Assembly: GCA_017642885.1 (NCBI GenBank)
Contig: JAEPOM010000011.1
Location: 1-64,000 of the forward strand
Length of the DNA stretch: 64,000 nt
Source of the DNA: Henriciella sp.
Lineage (GTDB): Bacteria; Pseudomonadota; Alphaproteobacteria; Caulobacterales; Hyphomonadaceae
Direction: 5' to 3'
Shown: one piece after another, positions 44,777-53,965 of the stretch
Position numbering within the stretch: the stretch's first letter is position 1
How the letters are laid out: the number at the start of each line of letters is the position of its first letter
The notes under the pieces: generated by a model
Told to the model about the DNA's origin: nothing
Database searches by the model: none
What the model saw: only the letters and a program-made list of their open reading frames with translations
Program-made: the position numbers and the translations under genes

Positions 44777-45670
44777 ATGCGATCCATGCTCGTTGCCGTG
44801 CTCGGCGTTTCACTTGCGGCCGCTTGCCAGGCGCAAGACGCGATCGAGACTGATCTCACTGAACGGGACATCGCGTCCGCGACGGCGCCCGATTGGCGAG
44901 ATGTTGCTCCGGACAATCTGATCCTCATCGAAACTGAACATGGCGACGTTGTGATTGAGCTCAATCCAGATTTCGCGCCGAACCACGCCGCTCAGTTTCG
45001 CAATCTGGTTCGCGGCGACGTTTACAATGGCGCGCGGTTTTACCGCGTGATTGACGCGTTCGTTGCCCAAGGCGGTCTGCAGGATGACACTGTCATTGAA
45101 CAATACCCCACTCTGACAAATGAAAATGATCGTGCGCTTTCGGACGCTGCTTTTGTCCCGCTCGGCAATGCAGACCTGCTCGCGCCCATAGTAGGCCATG
45201 TTGATGGTTTTGCCGTTGGGCGAAGTGAAAGCCTGCAAAAGGAATGGCTGCTGCACTGTCCCGGCGCCCTCGCCATGGCGCGAGATAACGACCCGGACAG
45301 CGGCAGCACCGAGTTCTACATCGTGCTGGACGCACAGCGCTATCTCGATCGCAATCTGACCGTGTTCGGACGCGTGATTGACGGCATGCAATATGTTCAG
45401 AAGCTCAAACGCGGTGTTCGCGCGATTGAAAGCGGCGTCATTCAAGCGCCAGATATCGGAGACGAGATCCTGTCCATGACCGTCGCGGCAGACCTGGCAG
45501 ACGCCATTCGCCCAAACTATCAGGTGCAAGCAATGCCAAGCCGGACGTTTGAAGACGCAAAAACTGAGAAACGGGTCCGCGACGAAGAGTTCTTCTACCG
45601 CAAACCGCCTGAAATCCTGGATATTTGCGGGTTTGAAGTGCCGGTGCAGAAACTGCCGGCGGTCGACTAG
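44777..45670 (+). CDS. Cyclophilin-type peptidyl-prolyl isomerase lipoprotein
   Basis: The product is 297 residues. The signal ends SLAAAC, a lipobox. The cyclophilin core reads GDVVIELNPDFAPNHAAQFRNLVRGDVYNGARFYRVIDAFVAQGG, with further GALAMARDNDPDSGSTEFYIVLDAQRYLDRNLTVFGRVIDGM. It would assist folding of periplasmic or outer-membrane proteins. GGGAG lies 8 bases before the ATG. The 3' end overlaps the hybrid kinase gene by 4 bases, tail to tail. Confidence 0.9.
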   Translation: MRSMLVAVLGVSLAAACQAQDAIETDLTERDIASATAPDWRDVAPDNLILIETEHGDVVIELNPDFAPNHAAQFRNLVRGDVYNGARFYRVIDAFVAQGGLQDDTVIEQYPTLTNENDRALSDAAFVPLGNADLLAPIVGHVDGFAVGRSESLQKEWLLHCPGALAMARDNDPDSGSTEFYIVLDAQRYLDRNLTVFGRVIDGMQYVQKLKRGVRAIESGVIQAPDIGDEILSMTVAADLADAIRPNYQVQAMPSRTFEDAKTEKRVRDEEFFYRKPPEILDICGFEVPVQKLPAVD

Positions 45671-47295
45671 CTGGCCAGTCGACCTCGAAGCTCGACCGTA
45701 GGAGCGTGTCCTGCAGCGCGAGACATGAGCACATCGGCGATCGTTGCGACGAGCTCAGGTCCGGCAATTGGCTTCTTCAAGGCGCGGTCCGCTCCCAGTG
45801 CAAGGCAATCCTGGCGCCGAGCGTCGGATATGTCGGCTGTTAGCGCGACAATTGGCACCTGGGCATTCAATCCGCCGCGGCGGCGCAAACGTTCGATAAA
45901 GCTCATCGCGTTTCCATCAGGCAGATGCAGGTCGGTCAGAACGACCTGAAACTCGGACAAGGACGTGTAAGCTTCTGCGGCGTGGATCGTTCCGGCATGG
46001 TGGACCGTCCAGCCCGCGCTTTCGAGTGCATTGATGACAACCATGGCTGAGGCTTCGTGGTCTTCGACCAGCAGGACATCGCCGAGTTGGAATTTCCCGC
46101 GCTTTGGTTTTGCACGATCGATCCAATTGGGTTCGGTTTTTGCGGCGGCCGAGACGGGCACTGATAGCGAAAACACGCTGCCGCCATGGGGGTTTTCAGC
46201 ATGGCGGAGCTGTCCGCCGAGCGCATTGGCGAGCGCACGCGATATGCTAAGCCCTAGGCCCCAGCCTTTAACGCCGTCAACATCCGGACCTTTTTCGAAC
46301 ACCCGCATAAACCGCTCACGTTGGTCATCCGACAGGCCGCGTCCGGTGTCTTTTACCATCAGGTTGAGGCGCATATCCCCGTCGACTTCTGGCGTGGTGA
46401 GTGTGACGCTCACTTCCCCTTCGCGGGTAAATTTCAAGGCATTGGAGATCAGGTTGTTTGCGATCTGGCGCACGCGTCCAATGTCGGTTTCAACCACGTG
46501 CGGCCCTTCCGGGACAAAACCAACACGGAAAGACAGTCCACGACGGGCCGCTTCTGTGGACCACAGTCGGCGCAAATCATCTGCAAGCTCCGACAAGTCG
46601 GCGCGATCGCTGTGAACCGTCAGTTTTCCAGCCTCGAGGCTGGCATAGTCCAGCGTATCTGTGAGGATTCTATCCAGAGTCTGACTTGATCGAACAATGG
46701 TCTGCGCGATGTCTTTGTTTTGCTCATCCTTCACGCGTGTTGAGAGCATTTCGGAGAGCCCCATTATCGCAGTCAACGGTGTTCTGATTTCATGCGCCAA
46801 TGTGCCAAGCAGCGGACTGGTCGCGCTTCCGTCAGCTGCAAAGTCCGGCGCTTCTAAGTTAGCCGTCTCGGACAAGATCGGTTGGTACTCCGCCTCAGCG
46901 CAGGACGCGATCAGCGCATCTTGTAGCTTTGCCGGGCTGAGGACGCCTTTAAAGCGCTTGTCCTCGACGATGATACAGCCGCGATTGATCAGCTGGTTGA
47001 TCTGGACGCCGGCCTTTTTGACAAATTCCTGAACCGTCGTGCTGGCCTTCACGATCAAAGCGCGCGCCGTGACTAGGTCGCCGATAGGCAGCCTGAGCAT
47101 GCTTTCTTCGCCGCTACTTATAGCAAACTCAAAGGCCATGACCCGGCTGATCAAGCCAGCGGGGCGTTTGTCTCGGACAAGAATGAAATAGTCTGCTTCT
47201 ATGTCGCGTTTGAACAGATCAACGACCTGTGACAGCGGTGCTGACGCCGAAATCGGTCTCGCGGTGTCGACAAAGTCGCCCAGACAAACTGGCAT
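45667..47295 (-). CDS. CBS-domain hybrid histidine kinase with receiver domain
   Basis: The product is 542 residues from the ATG at 47295 (GGGGA 7 bases upstream). No membrane segment. Residues 1-132 form a CBS pair (ISASAPLSQVVDLFKRDIEADYFILVRDKRPAGLISRVMAFEF, then VKASTTVQEFVKKAGVQINQLINRGCIIVEDKRFKGVLSPAKLQDAL). HisKA has TLAHEIRTPLTAIMGLSE (His about 168), HATPase has NLISNALKFT and DTGRGLSDDQRERFMRVFE, and the C-terminal receiver has LLVEDHEAS, phospho-Asp in VLTDLHLP (about 455) and LKKPI. A soluble CBS-linked hybrid kinase is uncommon; it may sense adenine nucleotides. Confidence 0.87.
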   Translation of the reverse strand: MPVCLGDFVDTARPISASAPLSQVVDLFKRDIEADYFILVRDKRPAGLISRVMAFEFAISSGEESMLRLPIGDLVTARALIVKASTTVQEFVKKAGVQINQLINRGCIIVEDKRFKGVLSPAKLQDALIASCAEAEYQPILSETANLEAPDFAADGSATSPLLGTLAHEIRTPLTAIMGLSEMLSTRVKDEQNKDIAQTIVRSSQTLDRILTDTLDYASLEAGKLTVHSDRADLSELADDLRRLWSTEAARRGLSFRVGFVPEGPHVVETDIGRVRQIANNLISNALKFTREGEVSVTLTTPEVDGDMRLNLMVKDTGRGLSDDQRERFMRVFEKGPDVDGVKGWGLGLSISRALANALGGQLRHAENPHGGSVFSLSVPVSAAAKTEPNWIDRAKPKRGKFQLGDVLLVEDHEASAMVVINALESAGWTVHHAGTIHAAEAYTSLSEFQVVLTDLHLPDGNAMSFIERLRRRGGLNAQVPIVALTADISDARRQDCLALGADRALKKPIAGPELVATIADVLMSRAAGHAPTVELRGRLAS

Positions 47296-47378
47296 CAACA
47301 ATCCCCATACTCTACACTAGAGCATGAGAAATTGACCTGAATTCCTTTACGGCTTGCAAACCTGAGAGAAAAAGTCGG

Positions 47379-47969
47379 CTATTTTATTTCACTGTGATGC
47401 TTCACGATCTTGTGAACGAGGCCGTATTTGACCGCTTCTTCTGCGCTCATCCAATGGTCGCGGTCAGTATCTTCAACAATTTTCTTGAGCGGCTGGCCCG
47501 TGGCCTCCGCGAAGATTTTGTTCAAGCGTTCCCGCATGCGCACGATTTCACGCACCTGGATTTCCACGTCAGAAGCCTGACCACCGACGCCGCCGCGCGG
47601 TTCGTGAAGCAGGAAGCGGGTGTTCGGCAACGCATAGCGGTTCTCTTTTTGCGCCGCCGCGTAAATCAGAGCACCAGCACTCGCGACCCAGCCCGAGCCG
47701 AGCACTTTGACCGGTGCCCCAACAAATTTGATCATATCGTGGATCATATCCCCGGACTCAACGTGTCCGCCTGGCGATGAGATCACCAGAAGAATTGGAT
47801 CCGCGCTGTCTGAGGCCAGCGCCAGTAGCCGCTCACACACCCGGCGGGCGAGCTTGTCATCGACGCCGCCCGTCAACATAATGGTCCGAGCATTGAACAG
47901 CGCTTCTTCCAGAAACGCGTTCGGTTCGCTCATCGGGTTGGCGTCATTTTCGTCATCAAGGCGTACCAT
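47379..47969 (-). CDS. clpP: ClpP-like serine protease
   Basis: The product is 196 residues. The catalytic triad is Ser98 (GWVASAGA), His122 (LLHEP) and Asp171 (DTDRDHWMSAEEAVKYG), all conserved. ILLVISSPGGHVESGDMIHDMIKF is the family core. The N-terminus starts with an unusual acidic MVRLDDENDANP. It has no ClpX or ClpA next to it, so it looks like a second, non-canonical ClpP copy rather than the housekeeping gene; the partner is unknown. The gap to the kinase gene is 83 bases and no clear terminator is seen. Confidence 0.92.
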   Translation of the reverse strand: MVRLDDENDANPMSEPNAFLEEALFNARTIMLTGGVDDKLARRVCERLLALASDSADPILLVISSPGGHVESGDMIHDMIKFVGAPVKVLGSGWVASAGALIYAAAQKENRYALPNTRFLLHEPRGGVGGQASDVEIQVREIVRMRERLNKIFAEATGQPLKKIVEDTDRDHWMSAEEAVKYGLVHKIVKHHSEIK

Positions 47970-48037
47970 GATTGCTCCGCAAATTTCCTTGGCAGAGATT
48001 TGAGGTGCGTGGGGCCTCGGGTCAAGCAGCGAAATGC

Positions 48038-49984
48038 CTATTTTGTGTGGGTAACCGTTAACCCGAATATCTCGACGATCTCTTCAGGTTCGGGATCTTC
48101 GTCACCCTGTGCGTCTATGAATGCCTTGTTGATCGGTTGAGGCGGGTTTGACGCAAACTCAAAGGTTCCGCCGGATTCCAGGAAACTCGCATAAGATTCG
48201 AGCCAGTCCGCGGCGGGCGGGAACTCCGCTGCTGCACTGGCTTTTCCCATCCGCATCATCGTCCCCAGATAGGCTCGTAGCTGAGGTGGCTCCATATTTC
48301 CAAGCATCGCGCCCCAGCCTTGGTCCGGATACTCCTTGCCGAGGCTGTGGGCAAAACCGAACAGTTTATCATAGCCGCCTTTATCCTGCTCCGAATAGCG
48401 CGCCCCGCGAAACGCGAACATGTTTTCAAAGCTCTCTTCAAACGCGGCTTCCTGATCCTCAGCCTCATAAGCCGCCTGAACCGCGGCATAGTCTGGCAAG
48501 GTCAGCCCGAGTTCGAACTCGGTCTTGCTGAAACCGTCAGCATCAAAAACACCACTGAAATCAGCCGGCCCGCCATCCGCATCCCATGTCGAGCGGAATT
48601 CAACATCAAACGGAATCTTGTCCAGGCCATGCTCTGGCATCAGGTCGATCGCCTTCTGGATCCCTTCGCGCACCAGATCCATTTCGGCTTGTTCTGTTTC
48701 GCCAAGGTCGTCAGAGGCCGATTGATCCATGAAGACTTCAAGCAGAATCTGAACGAAACCGGTTATCTCGCCGGTGTTCAAATTGGCCCCCTGCATTCCG
48801 AAGCTGAGATCGCTCGGGATAATCCATTCGAAGCTATCGGCGTGGAAATAGGCGCTCTCGGCGGTAATGATTTCGCGATCATTCAATTGAGCGCGGTAAT
48901 CGGTCAGATCCCATCGACCGAGGCTGAGCAAATCCCGCTCGTCCATCCCCGGCAGCTCCGAGCGTGCGAGGTAGCCCATAGCCTTGTCCAGCCGCAGGTT
49001 GGTCACAGCGGACATTCCATAGCTTTCGGACTGAGCCAGACTGAACCCGGCGGGGAAACCGGACATGGTGACGACTTCTCCGGGTAGAGTCGCGCTGGAA
49101 TAGGCGCTTGTCTGATTGCCGGTATAGCCCTGCACGAGATAGGTGCCGACATCGAAGCCCTGAATATTGTCTGCGCCGACCAGGCCGATCTCGAAATCTG
49201 CGCTCCACTCAGCGCCTGGCTGGCGCATTTTCAGGTTCGCAACGGTTCCCGAGCTGACGCTCTTGTCGATGGCTATTGAGCGGGACACCGCAATCATCTG
49301 CTGACCGAAATGAACGAAACTGAGGGCCTCTGGAGGGATCTCCTCATCCAGGCCAGACAGGGCTTCCTGCGAAAGTGGAACTAGTTCCCACGGACGAAGC
49401 GAGACGCCGGTCATTACCATGCGTTCGGTATTGCTCTCAAATTCATCGAAAGCGAGTTCCATGCCTTCGGGCAATTCTTCTCCTGCGCCTTCCAGGATCA
49501 TATCAAACAAGCCGTTGAACGCCTGGGTAACGCCGAAATAGGAGACATTCGTTCCTTCGAGCCGGGTGAAGAGCGCGCCCGATTCCGTCAATCGCTCCCC
49601 TGCGAGCCGGGCCTCCAGCAAGTCTGTCTCCAGGCCCCAGATTGTTGCAGTCTCAAACAGCAGGCCGAATTGCGGATCACTGCCAAACCCAAATGCGAGA
49701 TTTTCGAACTGTGTTGCACCACTGACCGCGTCGAAAGACTGGCTGTCCCAGCTCAGAGACGCATAATCTGGCAGCACGGATACCACACCAGACAGATTAG
49801 CTTCGCCGGCATCCTCGACAGTGAGTTTTTCGTCCAGAACGGCCGAGAAGTTCGCTATTACCGCGCTGCTTTCAATCGTCTGACCGACGGGAGTATCAGG
49901 CGTTTGCGGCGTGTCTGAGTTTTGCGTACACGCCGTCAGTAACGCAGCGGCCATTGCGCCGCTTAGCCAATGTTTCTTCTTCAT
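48038..49984 (-). CDS. Large lipoprotein of unknown function
   Basis: The product is 648 residues. The signal ends in lipobox LLTAC, and a proline- and threonine-rich linker follows (TQNSDTPQTPDTPV). The body consists of beta-rich segments alternating with helices, with repeated acidic loops (FDADGFSKTEFELGLTLPDY, GADNIQGFDVGTYLVQGYTG). The C-terminus is acidic (DAQGDEDPEPEEIVEIFG). No family can be named; size and signal suggest an outer-membrane or periplasmic structural protein. It is a single gene between the ClpP-like and acidic-tailed genes. Confidence 0.8.
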   Translation of the reverse strand: MKKKHWLSGAMAAALLTACTQNSDTPQTPDTPVGQTIESSAVIANFSAVLDEKLTVEDAGEANLSGVVSVLPDYASLSWDSQSFDAVSGATQFENLAFGFGSDPQFGLLFETATIWGLETDLLEARLAGERLTESGALFTRLEGTNVSYFGVTQAFNGLFDMILEGAGEELPEGMELAFDEFESNTERMVMTGVSLRPWELVPLSQEALSGLDEEIPPEALSFVHFGQQMIAVSRSIAIDKSVSSGTVANLKMRQPGAEWSADFEIGLVGADNIQGFDVGTYLVQGYTGNQTSAYSSATLPGEVVTMSGFPAGFSLAQSESYGMSAVTNLRLDKAMGYLARSELPGMDERDLLSLGRWDLTDYRAQLNDREIITAESAYFHADSFEWIIPSDLSFGMQGANLNTGEITGFVQILLEVFMDQSASDDLGETEQAEMDLVREGIQKAIDLMPEHGLDKIPFDVEFRSTWDADGGPADFSGVFDADGFSKTEFELGLTLPDYAAVQAAYEAEDQEAAFEESFENMFAFRGARYSEQDKGGYDKLFGFAHSLGKEYPDQGWGAMLGNMEPPQLRAYLGTMMRMGKASAAAEFPPAADWLESYASFLESGGTFEFASNPPQPINKAFIDAQGDEDPEPEEIVEIFGLTVTHTK

Positions 49985-50026
49985 TTTGCGATCTCCCGCG
50001 CGTTTGATGTCCCCAACGGCCAGAAA

Positions 50027-51061
50027 TTAGTGCACTGATCCCGGCGTTTGCGATTTCGGCTCCGGTCCCGATTCCGGGTCTACGTCCACCGTCTCGGGTT
50101 GAGTCGCATCGCTTGCTTCCTGAACAGTTTCAAGCTCAGCTTCTGGCAGTGTTTGTTCAGCCTCTGCAAGCGTATCTGGTTCTTCCGCAACGGCTGCGTC
50201 GAAGCTGGCCTCTTCCACGGGCTCTTCAACAGCTTCTGACGACGATTCGACTTCAGAAACTGACTCGGCCACGGTTTCGGGCTCAGCGTCCATCTCCGGC
50301 TCTATTACCATTTCTGGCTCAGCCGCGGCGTCCACCTCTTCAGTCTCTTCCATCACTGGAACAGACTTCGGTTTGCGTTTCCAGAACGGCGCATTTCGAT
50401 CCGCCTTGCGATCATATTGCATCGCATAAAACTCGCTCGCCGTGTAAGTCAGCGGCTGAGGTGTCAGCGTCATACCGAGCGACCGCAAGCGATCAACAAC
50501 GGCATCGCGCAGATGCAATCCTGGTAACAGATCGGAGCGAAAGTCGTTGGCTTTCATCCAATCGCGCACATGCCAGCTGCGCGTCGAATGCGCGTTCTTG
50601 GGGGACGCGCCTTTGTGTTCTTCCCAGAGGTACAACGTCGCAATTGATCCGATGACCGCATCAACCGCGACATTCGCGGCCGCACCGACATCGCCCTGTC
50701 CGGAAAGGGCCGCGCGAAGGGTCTTCTTGTGCGCGTCCAATTCATTGTAATTTCCGCGCATCATGGTGAGGCTTTCGCGGTCAGCCTCATTCGGGCGGAT
50801 CAGCATGCCATCAAGCTGTGGGTGAACGACCGGTACAAGCTGAATTTCGCTTTGGATCGATCCGTCGGCCACACCGGCCAGTTCACGGATCATGCGCATA
50901 AGATTCATCCGGAGTTCGTAGCCAACTCCAACCAGAGCGGCCTTCTCCATATCCCGGGCGCGATCGAGCCAGCGCCAGGCTGACCAGGCAAGATAACCGA
51001 TTGAAGCTGTGAGAACGAATAATCCTGACGTCAGAAACGTCTGGAAGGTGGCGTCGGACAT
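50027..51061 (-). CDS. Single-span membrane protein with acidic disordered C-terminal tail
   Basis: The product is 344 residues. One hydrophobic helix (about 8-28: FLTSGLFVLTASIGYLAWSAW) is followed by a helical domain and, from about 230, an extreme Glu/Pro/Ala tail (VIEPEMDAEPETVAESVSEVE, then EEPVEEASFDAAV). The region resembles a cytoplasmic, disordered segment, although topology is not certain. No family is recognised. GGGGAG precedes the ATG; it overlaps one arm of an inverted repeat (CCTTTG at 51072-51077 and CAAAGG at 51090-51095). Confidence 0.75.
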   Translation of the reverse strand: MSDATFQTFLTSGLFVLTASIGYLAWSAWRWLDRARDMEKAALVGVGYELRMNLMRMIRELAGVADGSIQSEIQLVPVVHPQLDGMLIRPNEADRESLTMMRGNYNELDAHKKTLRAALSGQGDVGAAANVAVDAVIGSIATLYLWEEHKGASPKNAHSTRSWHVRDWMKANDFRSDLLPGLHLRDAVVDRLRSLGMTLTPQPLTYTASEFYAMQYDRKADRNAPFWKRKPKSVPVMEETEEVDAAAEPEMVIEPEMDAEPETVAESVSEVESSSEAVEEPVEEASFDAAVAEEPDTLAEAEQTLPEAELETVQEASDATQPETVDVDPESGPEPKSQTPGSVH

Positions 51062-51166
51062 GGTCTACTCCCCTTTGTTTACCTTTTAGCAAAGGTTTCT
51101 GGGTTCCGCCACTCGCAATTAATTTAGGTCAGGAAAGTGCGATACGACCCGTTCACCGGCTGCATA

Positions 51167-51961
51167 TCAAACCGCTACCGGCGCCTTGATGTGCGGGTGA
51201 GCCGTATAGTCGACCAGCTCAAAGTCTTCATACTCCCAGCCGAACAGGTCCGTCTTGTCCGGGTTCAGGATCATGCGCGGCCCTTCATAGGGTTCGCGGG
51301 TCAGCTGCAGGCGTGCTTGTTCGATATGATTCGAGTAAAGATGGGTGTCGCCAAAAGTGTGCACAAATTCGCCGGGCTTCAGACCGGTTGCGCGCGCCAT
51401 CATCATGGTCAGCAAGGCATAAGACGCAATGTTGAACGGAACGCCGAGGAAGACATCAGCGGAGCGCTGATAGAGCTGGCAATTCAAGCGTCCGTTCATG
51501 ACGTTGAACTGAAACAGGCAATGACAAGGCGGAAGGGCCATGTCGGGTACGTCTGCCGGGTTCCACGCTGACACCACCATGCGGCGCGAGTTCGGATTGG
51601 TCTGGATTTCGTCGAGCACCCACTGGATTTGGTCGATCACCCGTCCATCTGGTGCCGCCCAGCTGCGCCACTGCTTGCCGTAGACTGGACCAAGGTCGCC
51701 GTCGTCGTCGGCCCATTCGTCCCAAATCGAAACCTTCCGGTCTTGCAGCCATTTTACATTCGTATCGCCGCGCAGGAACCAGAGCAGCTCAACAATAATA
51801 GAACGAAGATGCAGCTTCTTGGTCGTTAGAAGTGGAAACCGATCAGATAGATCGAACCGAAGCTGGCGGCCAAAGACACCAAGCGTACCCGTGCCGGTGC
51901 GATCGCCACGCTCCACACCATTGTCGAGAACATCCTGCAGGAGATCGAGATACTGTTGCAT
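51167..51961 (-). CDS. thyA: Thymidylate synthase ThyA
   Basis: The product is 264 residues, the E. coli length, from the ATG at 51961 ([31 protein letters not shown]). An open frame to 52024 exists but is not family-like. The catalytic cysteine motif is [10 protein letters not shown] (Cys about 146), with [22 protein letters not shown] and the C-terminal [25 protein letters not shown]. It makes dTMP from dUMP with methylene-tetrahydrofolate. It stands alone in its strand orientation between the acidic-tailed gene and the TadG-like gene. Confidence 0.97.
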   Translation of the reverse strand: MQQYLDLLQDVLDNGVERGDRTGTGTLGVFGRQLRFDLSDRFPLLTTKKLHLRSIIVELLWFLRGDTNVKWLQDRKVSIWDEWADDDGDLGPVYGKQWRSWAAPDGRVIDQIQWVLDEIQTNPNSRRMVVSAWNPADVPDMALPPCHCLFQFNVMNGRLNCQLYQRSADVFLGVPFNIASYALLTMMMARATGLKPGEFVHTFGDTHLYSNHIEQARLQLTREPYEGPRMILNPDKTDLFGWEYEDFELVDYTAHPHIKAPVAV

Positions 51962-52132
51962 GCTTCGCTCATTTCCATGACTCGACGGCCAAGACCAGTG
52001 GAATCCGTCAGTTATGGTAAACAAAACCCTGAATCTCTCACCACAATCTTCATCCCTAATCTAACGGCCCATCAAACACGCTCGTGTAGTGAGGATCGTA
52101 GGGAACGTTAGGGCGCTTCGGCGTTTAAAGAG

Positions 52133-53887
52133 ATGAGTACAATAAGCAAATTAGGCCGCGACAAAAGCGGTCAGGTCGCAATCCTATTCGCACTGTCGAT
52201 CATTCCGATCGTCGCAGTCGCTGGATTCGCAATCGATTTTCAACAAACGGTCAAACGGAAAGCCAAAGTTCAGCTGGTAATGGACTCAGCTGTCCTCGCC
52301 GCGGCCCGCGTGAAGCAGACGGGTGCCTCCAATGACGAAATCAAGCTGACCGTCCAACAATTCATGGACGCTCAGATCGGCAACCTCGGCGGTCTGGACT
52401 GCGATCCGACCACAGTTCTCGTCACCGAAAACTCCGAAGAAATCGATGCCAGCATTCTGTGTGAGCAGACAACCGCATTGATCAAAGTTGTGGGACGCGA
52501 TGAAATGCCGTTCCGTGTTTCCTCTGCGTCTGAATACGGTATCGACAAAGTGGATGTCGCATTCATGTTCGACGTTTCAGGATCGATGAACAGCTCAAAT
52601 CGCCTCGTGAATCTCAAAGCTGCGGCGAAAGAAGCGATCGACGTGTTGCTGCCAGCCGGGGCCCCGTCCGAGCTCATTGAGGACACGCGCCTCGCCATGG
52701 TGTCCTACAATAGCATGGTCAACGCAGGTGATTTCTTCCCCGAAGTTGCTGGCGTGCCAGCGACCAGAACCTACGAGCACACGATTCAACCCATCTTCAC
52801 AGAAGACGATCTGACAGAGGGTAGTCTTTTCGATGAGATGCATATCGGCCTCTATGACACCGATACCGGCAATTTAATCTCCGAGATTGGCGATGGCGCC
52901 AAAATCAAGATTGAGGACTGGCAAGACGACGATCTGACGATTGCTGTCACACTGAACTCGTCTCACGACCTTTACGGCGACGTCGAAAGCATGCGCATGC
53001 AGCTGCGCGGCACAGAATATAAAAACAAAAACGAGAATGGCGAACCTTACGCGCTCTACGGCGGCAGCGGCATTGGCTATGGCGAAGCCTGGGACATGGG
53101 TGACTTCACCATTCGCCTTCGTGCCTATTCCGAGAATGACCGCGAAGGGACGAAACTGTTCGACGAGACCATCGCGTTCTCACTGGCCTTGGAAGATGAT
53201 CTGGTGCCCCAGGAGAAGTCCTACACGCTCACCTCGACCTGCGTATGGGAGCGGGACGGTGCGGACAAGTTTTCCGACGCCAACCCTGTAAGTGGCGGAT
53301 ATCTTTCCCACCGTCAGGCCTGGTTTGTTGAAGATGACGGCTATTCTGGTGGCGGATACTGGGAAGTCGGACACCCGAACCGACCAGACAACAGCACGTA
53401 TGATGGTGACGAATGTCGTGACCACGATCCGGTCGAATTGACCAATAATCGCACGACGCTCAACAACTATGTCGACTCGCTGACAGCTGGTGGGTGGACC
53501 GCGGGTCACCTTGGCGTGGCGTGGACCTGGTATCTCGTCGCAGAAGACTGGAAAACGGTTTTCGATGGCGATGCAGAACCACTCTCTTACTCGGAGCCAG
53601 ATTCAGCTAAGGCTGTGATCCTGATGACTGATGGTGAGTTCAACGCGGAGATTTTCCCAGGCCAAGGCGACTCGGACGATCAGGCTCGCGATCTGTGCGA
53701 CAGCATGAAAGCCAAGGACGTGAAAATATACGCGGTGGCGCTGAACGCGCCGACAGCTGGTAAAGCGGTACTTTCATATTGCGCGACCGGGACCGACTAT
53801 TATTTCGAACCGGAAACCGCGGCTGAGCTGACGGAAGCTTATCAAAAGATCGCGACATCGATCTCTGACCTGCGGATCTCGCGCTAA
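52133..53887 (+). CDS. TadG-like protein: TadE/G N-terminus and vWA domain with an inserted adhesin-type beta domain
   Basis: The product is 584 residues. The N-terminus DKSGQVAILFALSIIPIVAVAGFAIDF is the TadG/TadE-type membrane segment of pilus assembly proteins. The MIDAS motif DVSGSM (about 147-152) opens a vWA domain; VILMTDGEFN (about 495) continues it. Between residues about 215 and 355 lies a foreign block, IGLYDTDTGNLI, IGDGAKIKIEDW, IAVTLNSS, VESMRMQLRGTE, ENGEPYALYGGSG, GDFTIRLRAYSEND, whose layout is that of the beta-sandwich module common in large secreted adhesins and glycan-binding proteins. Cysteines in the later part suggest disulfides. A terminator follows. Confidence 0.86.
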   Translation: MSTISKLGRDKSGQVAILFALSIIPIVAVAGFAIDFQQTVKRKAKVQLVMDSAVLAAARVKQTGASNDEIKLTVQQFMDAQIGNLGGLDCDPTTVLVTENSEEIDASILCEQTTALIKVVGRDEMPFRVSSASEYGIDKVDVAFMFDVSGSMNSSNRLVNLKAAAKEAIDVLLPAGAPSELIEDTRLAMVSYNSMVNAGDFFPEVAGVPATRTYEHTIQPIFTEDDLTEGSLFDEMHIGLYDTDTGNLISEIGDGAKIKIEDWQDDDLTIAVTLNSSHDLYGDVESMRMQLRGTEYKNKNENGEPYALYGGSGIGYGEAWDMGDFTIRLRAYSENDREGTKLFDETIAFSLALEDDLVPQEKSYTLTSTCVWERDGADKFSDANPVSGGYLSHRQAWFVEDDGYSGGGYWEVGHPNRPDNSTYDGDECRDHDPVELTNNRTTLNNYVDSLTAGGWTAGHLGVAWTWYLVAEDWKTVFDGDAEPLSYSEPDSAKAVILMTDGEFNAEIFPGQGDSDDQARDLCDSMKAKDVKIYAVALNAPTAGKAVLSYCATGTDYYFEPETAAELTEAYQKIATSISDLRISR

Positions 53888-53913
53888 GCGAACGCCGAAA
53901 AGCTGCAAATCAA

Positions 53914-53943
53914 AAAAGGCCTCTGCGCAAGCGGAGGCCTTTT
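53914..53943. terminator. Bidirectional terminator after the TadG-like gene
   Basis: A 13-base stem (with one T-G wobble) and GCAA loop is flanked by A and T runs, so it can stop both the TadG-like gene and the oxidoreductase gene on the other strand. Confidence 0.9.
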
Positions 53944-53965
53944 GTTTATTACTTCATGACCGGCG

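Noticed and set aside
50140-50350. Tandem repeat (VNTR-like) in GA-rich DNA
   Set aside because: The units are not exact and differ in length; the pattern comes from the Glu/Pro-rich protein tail.
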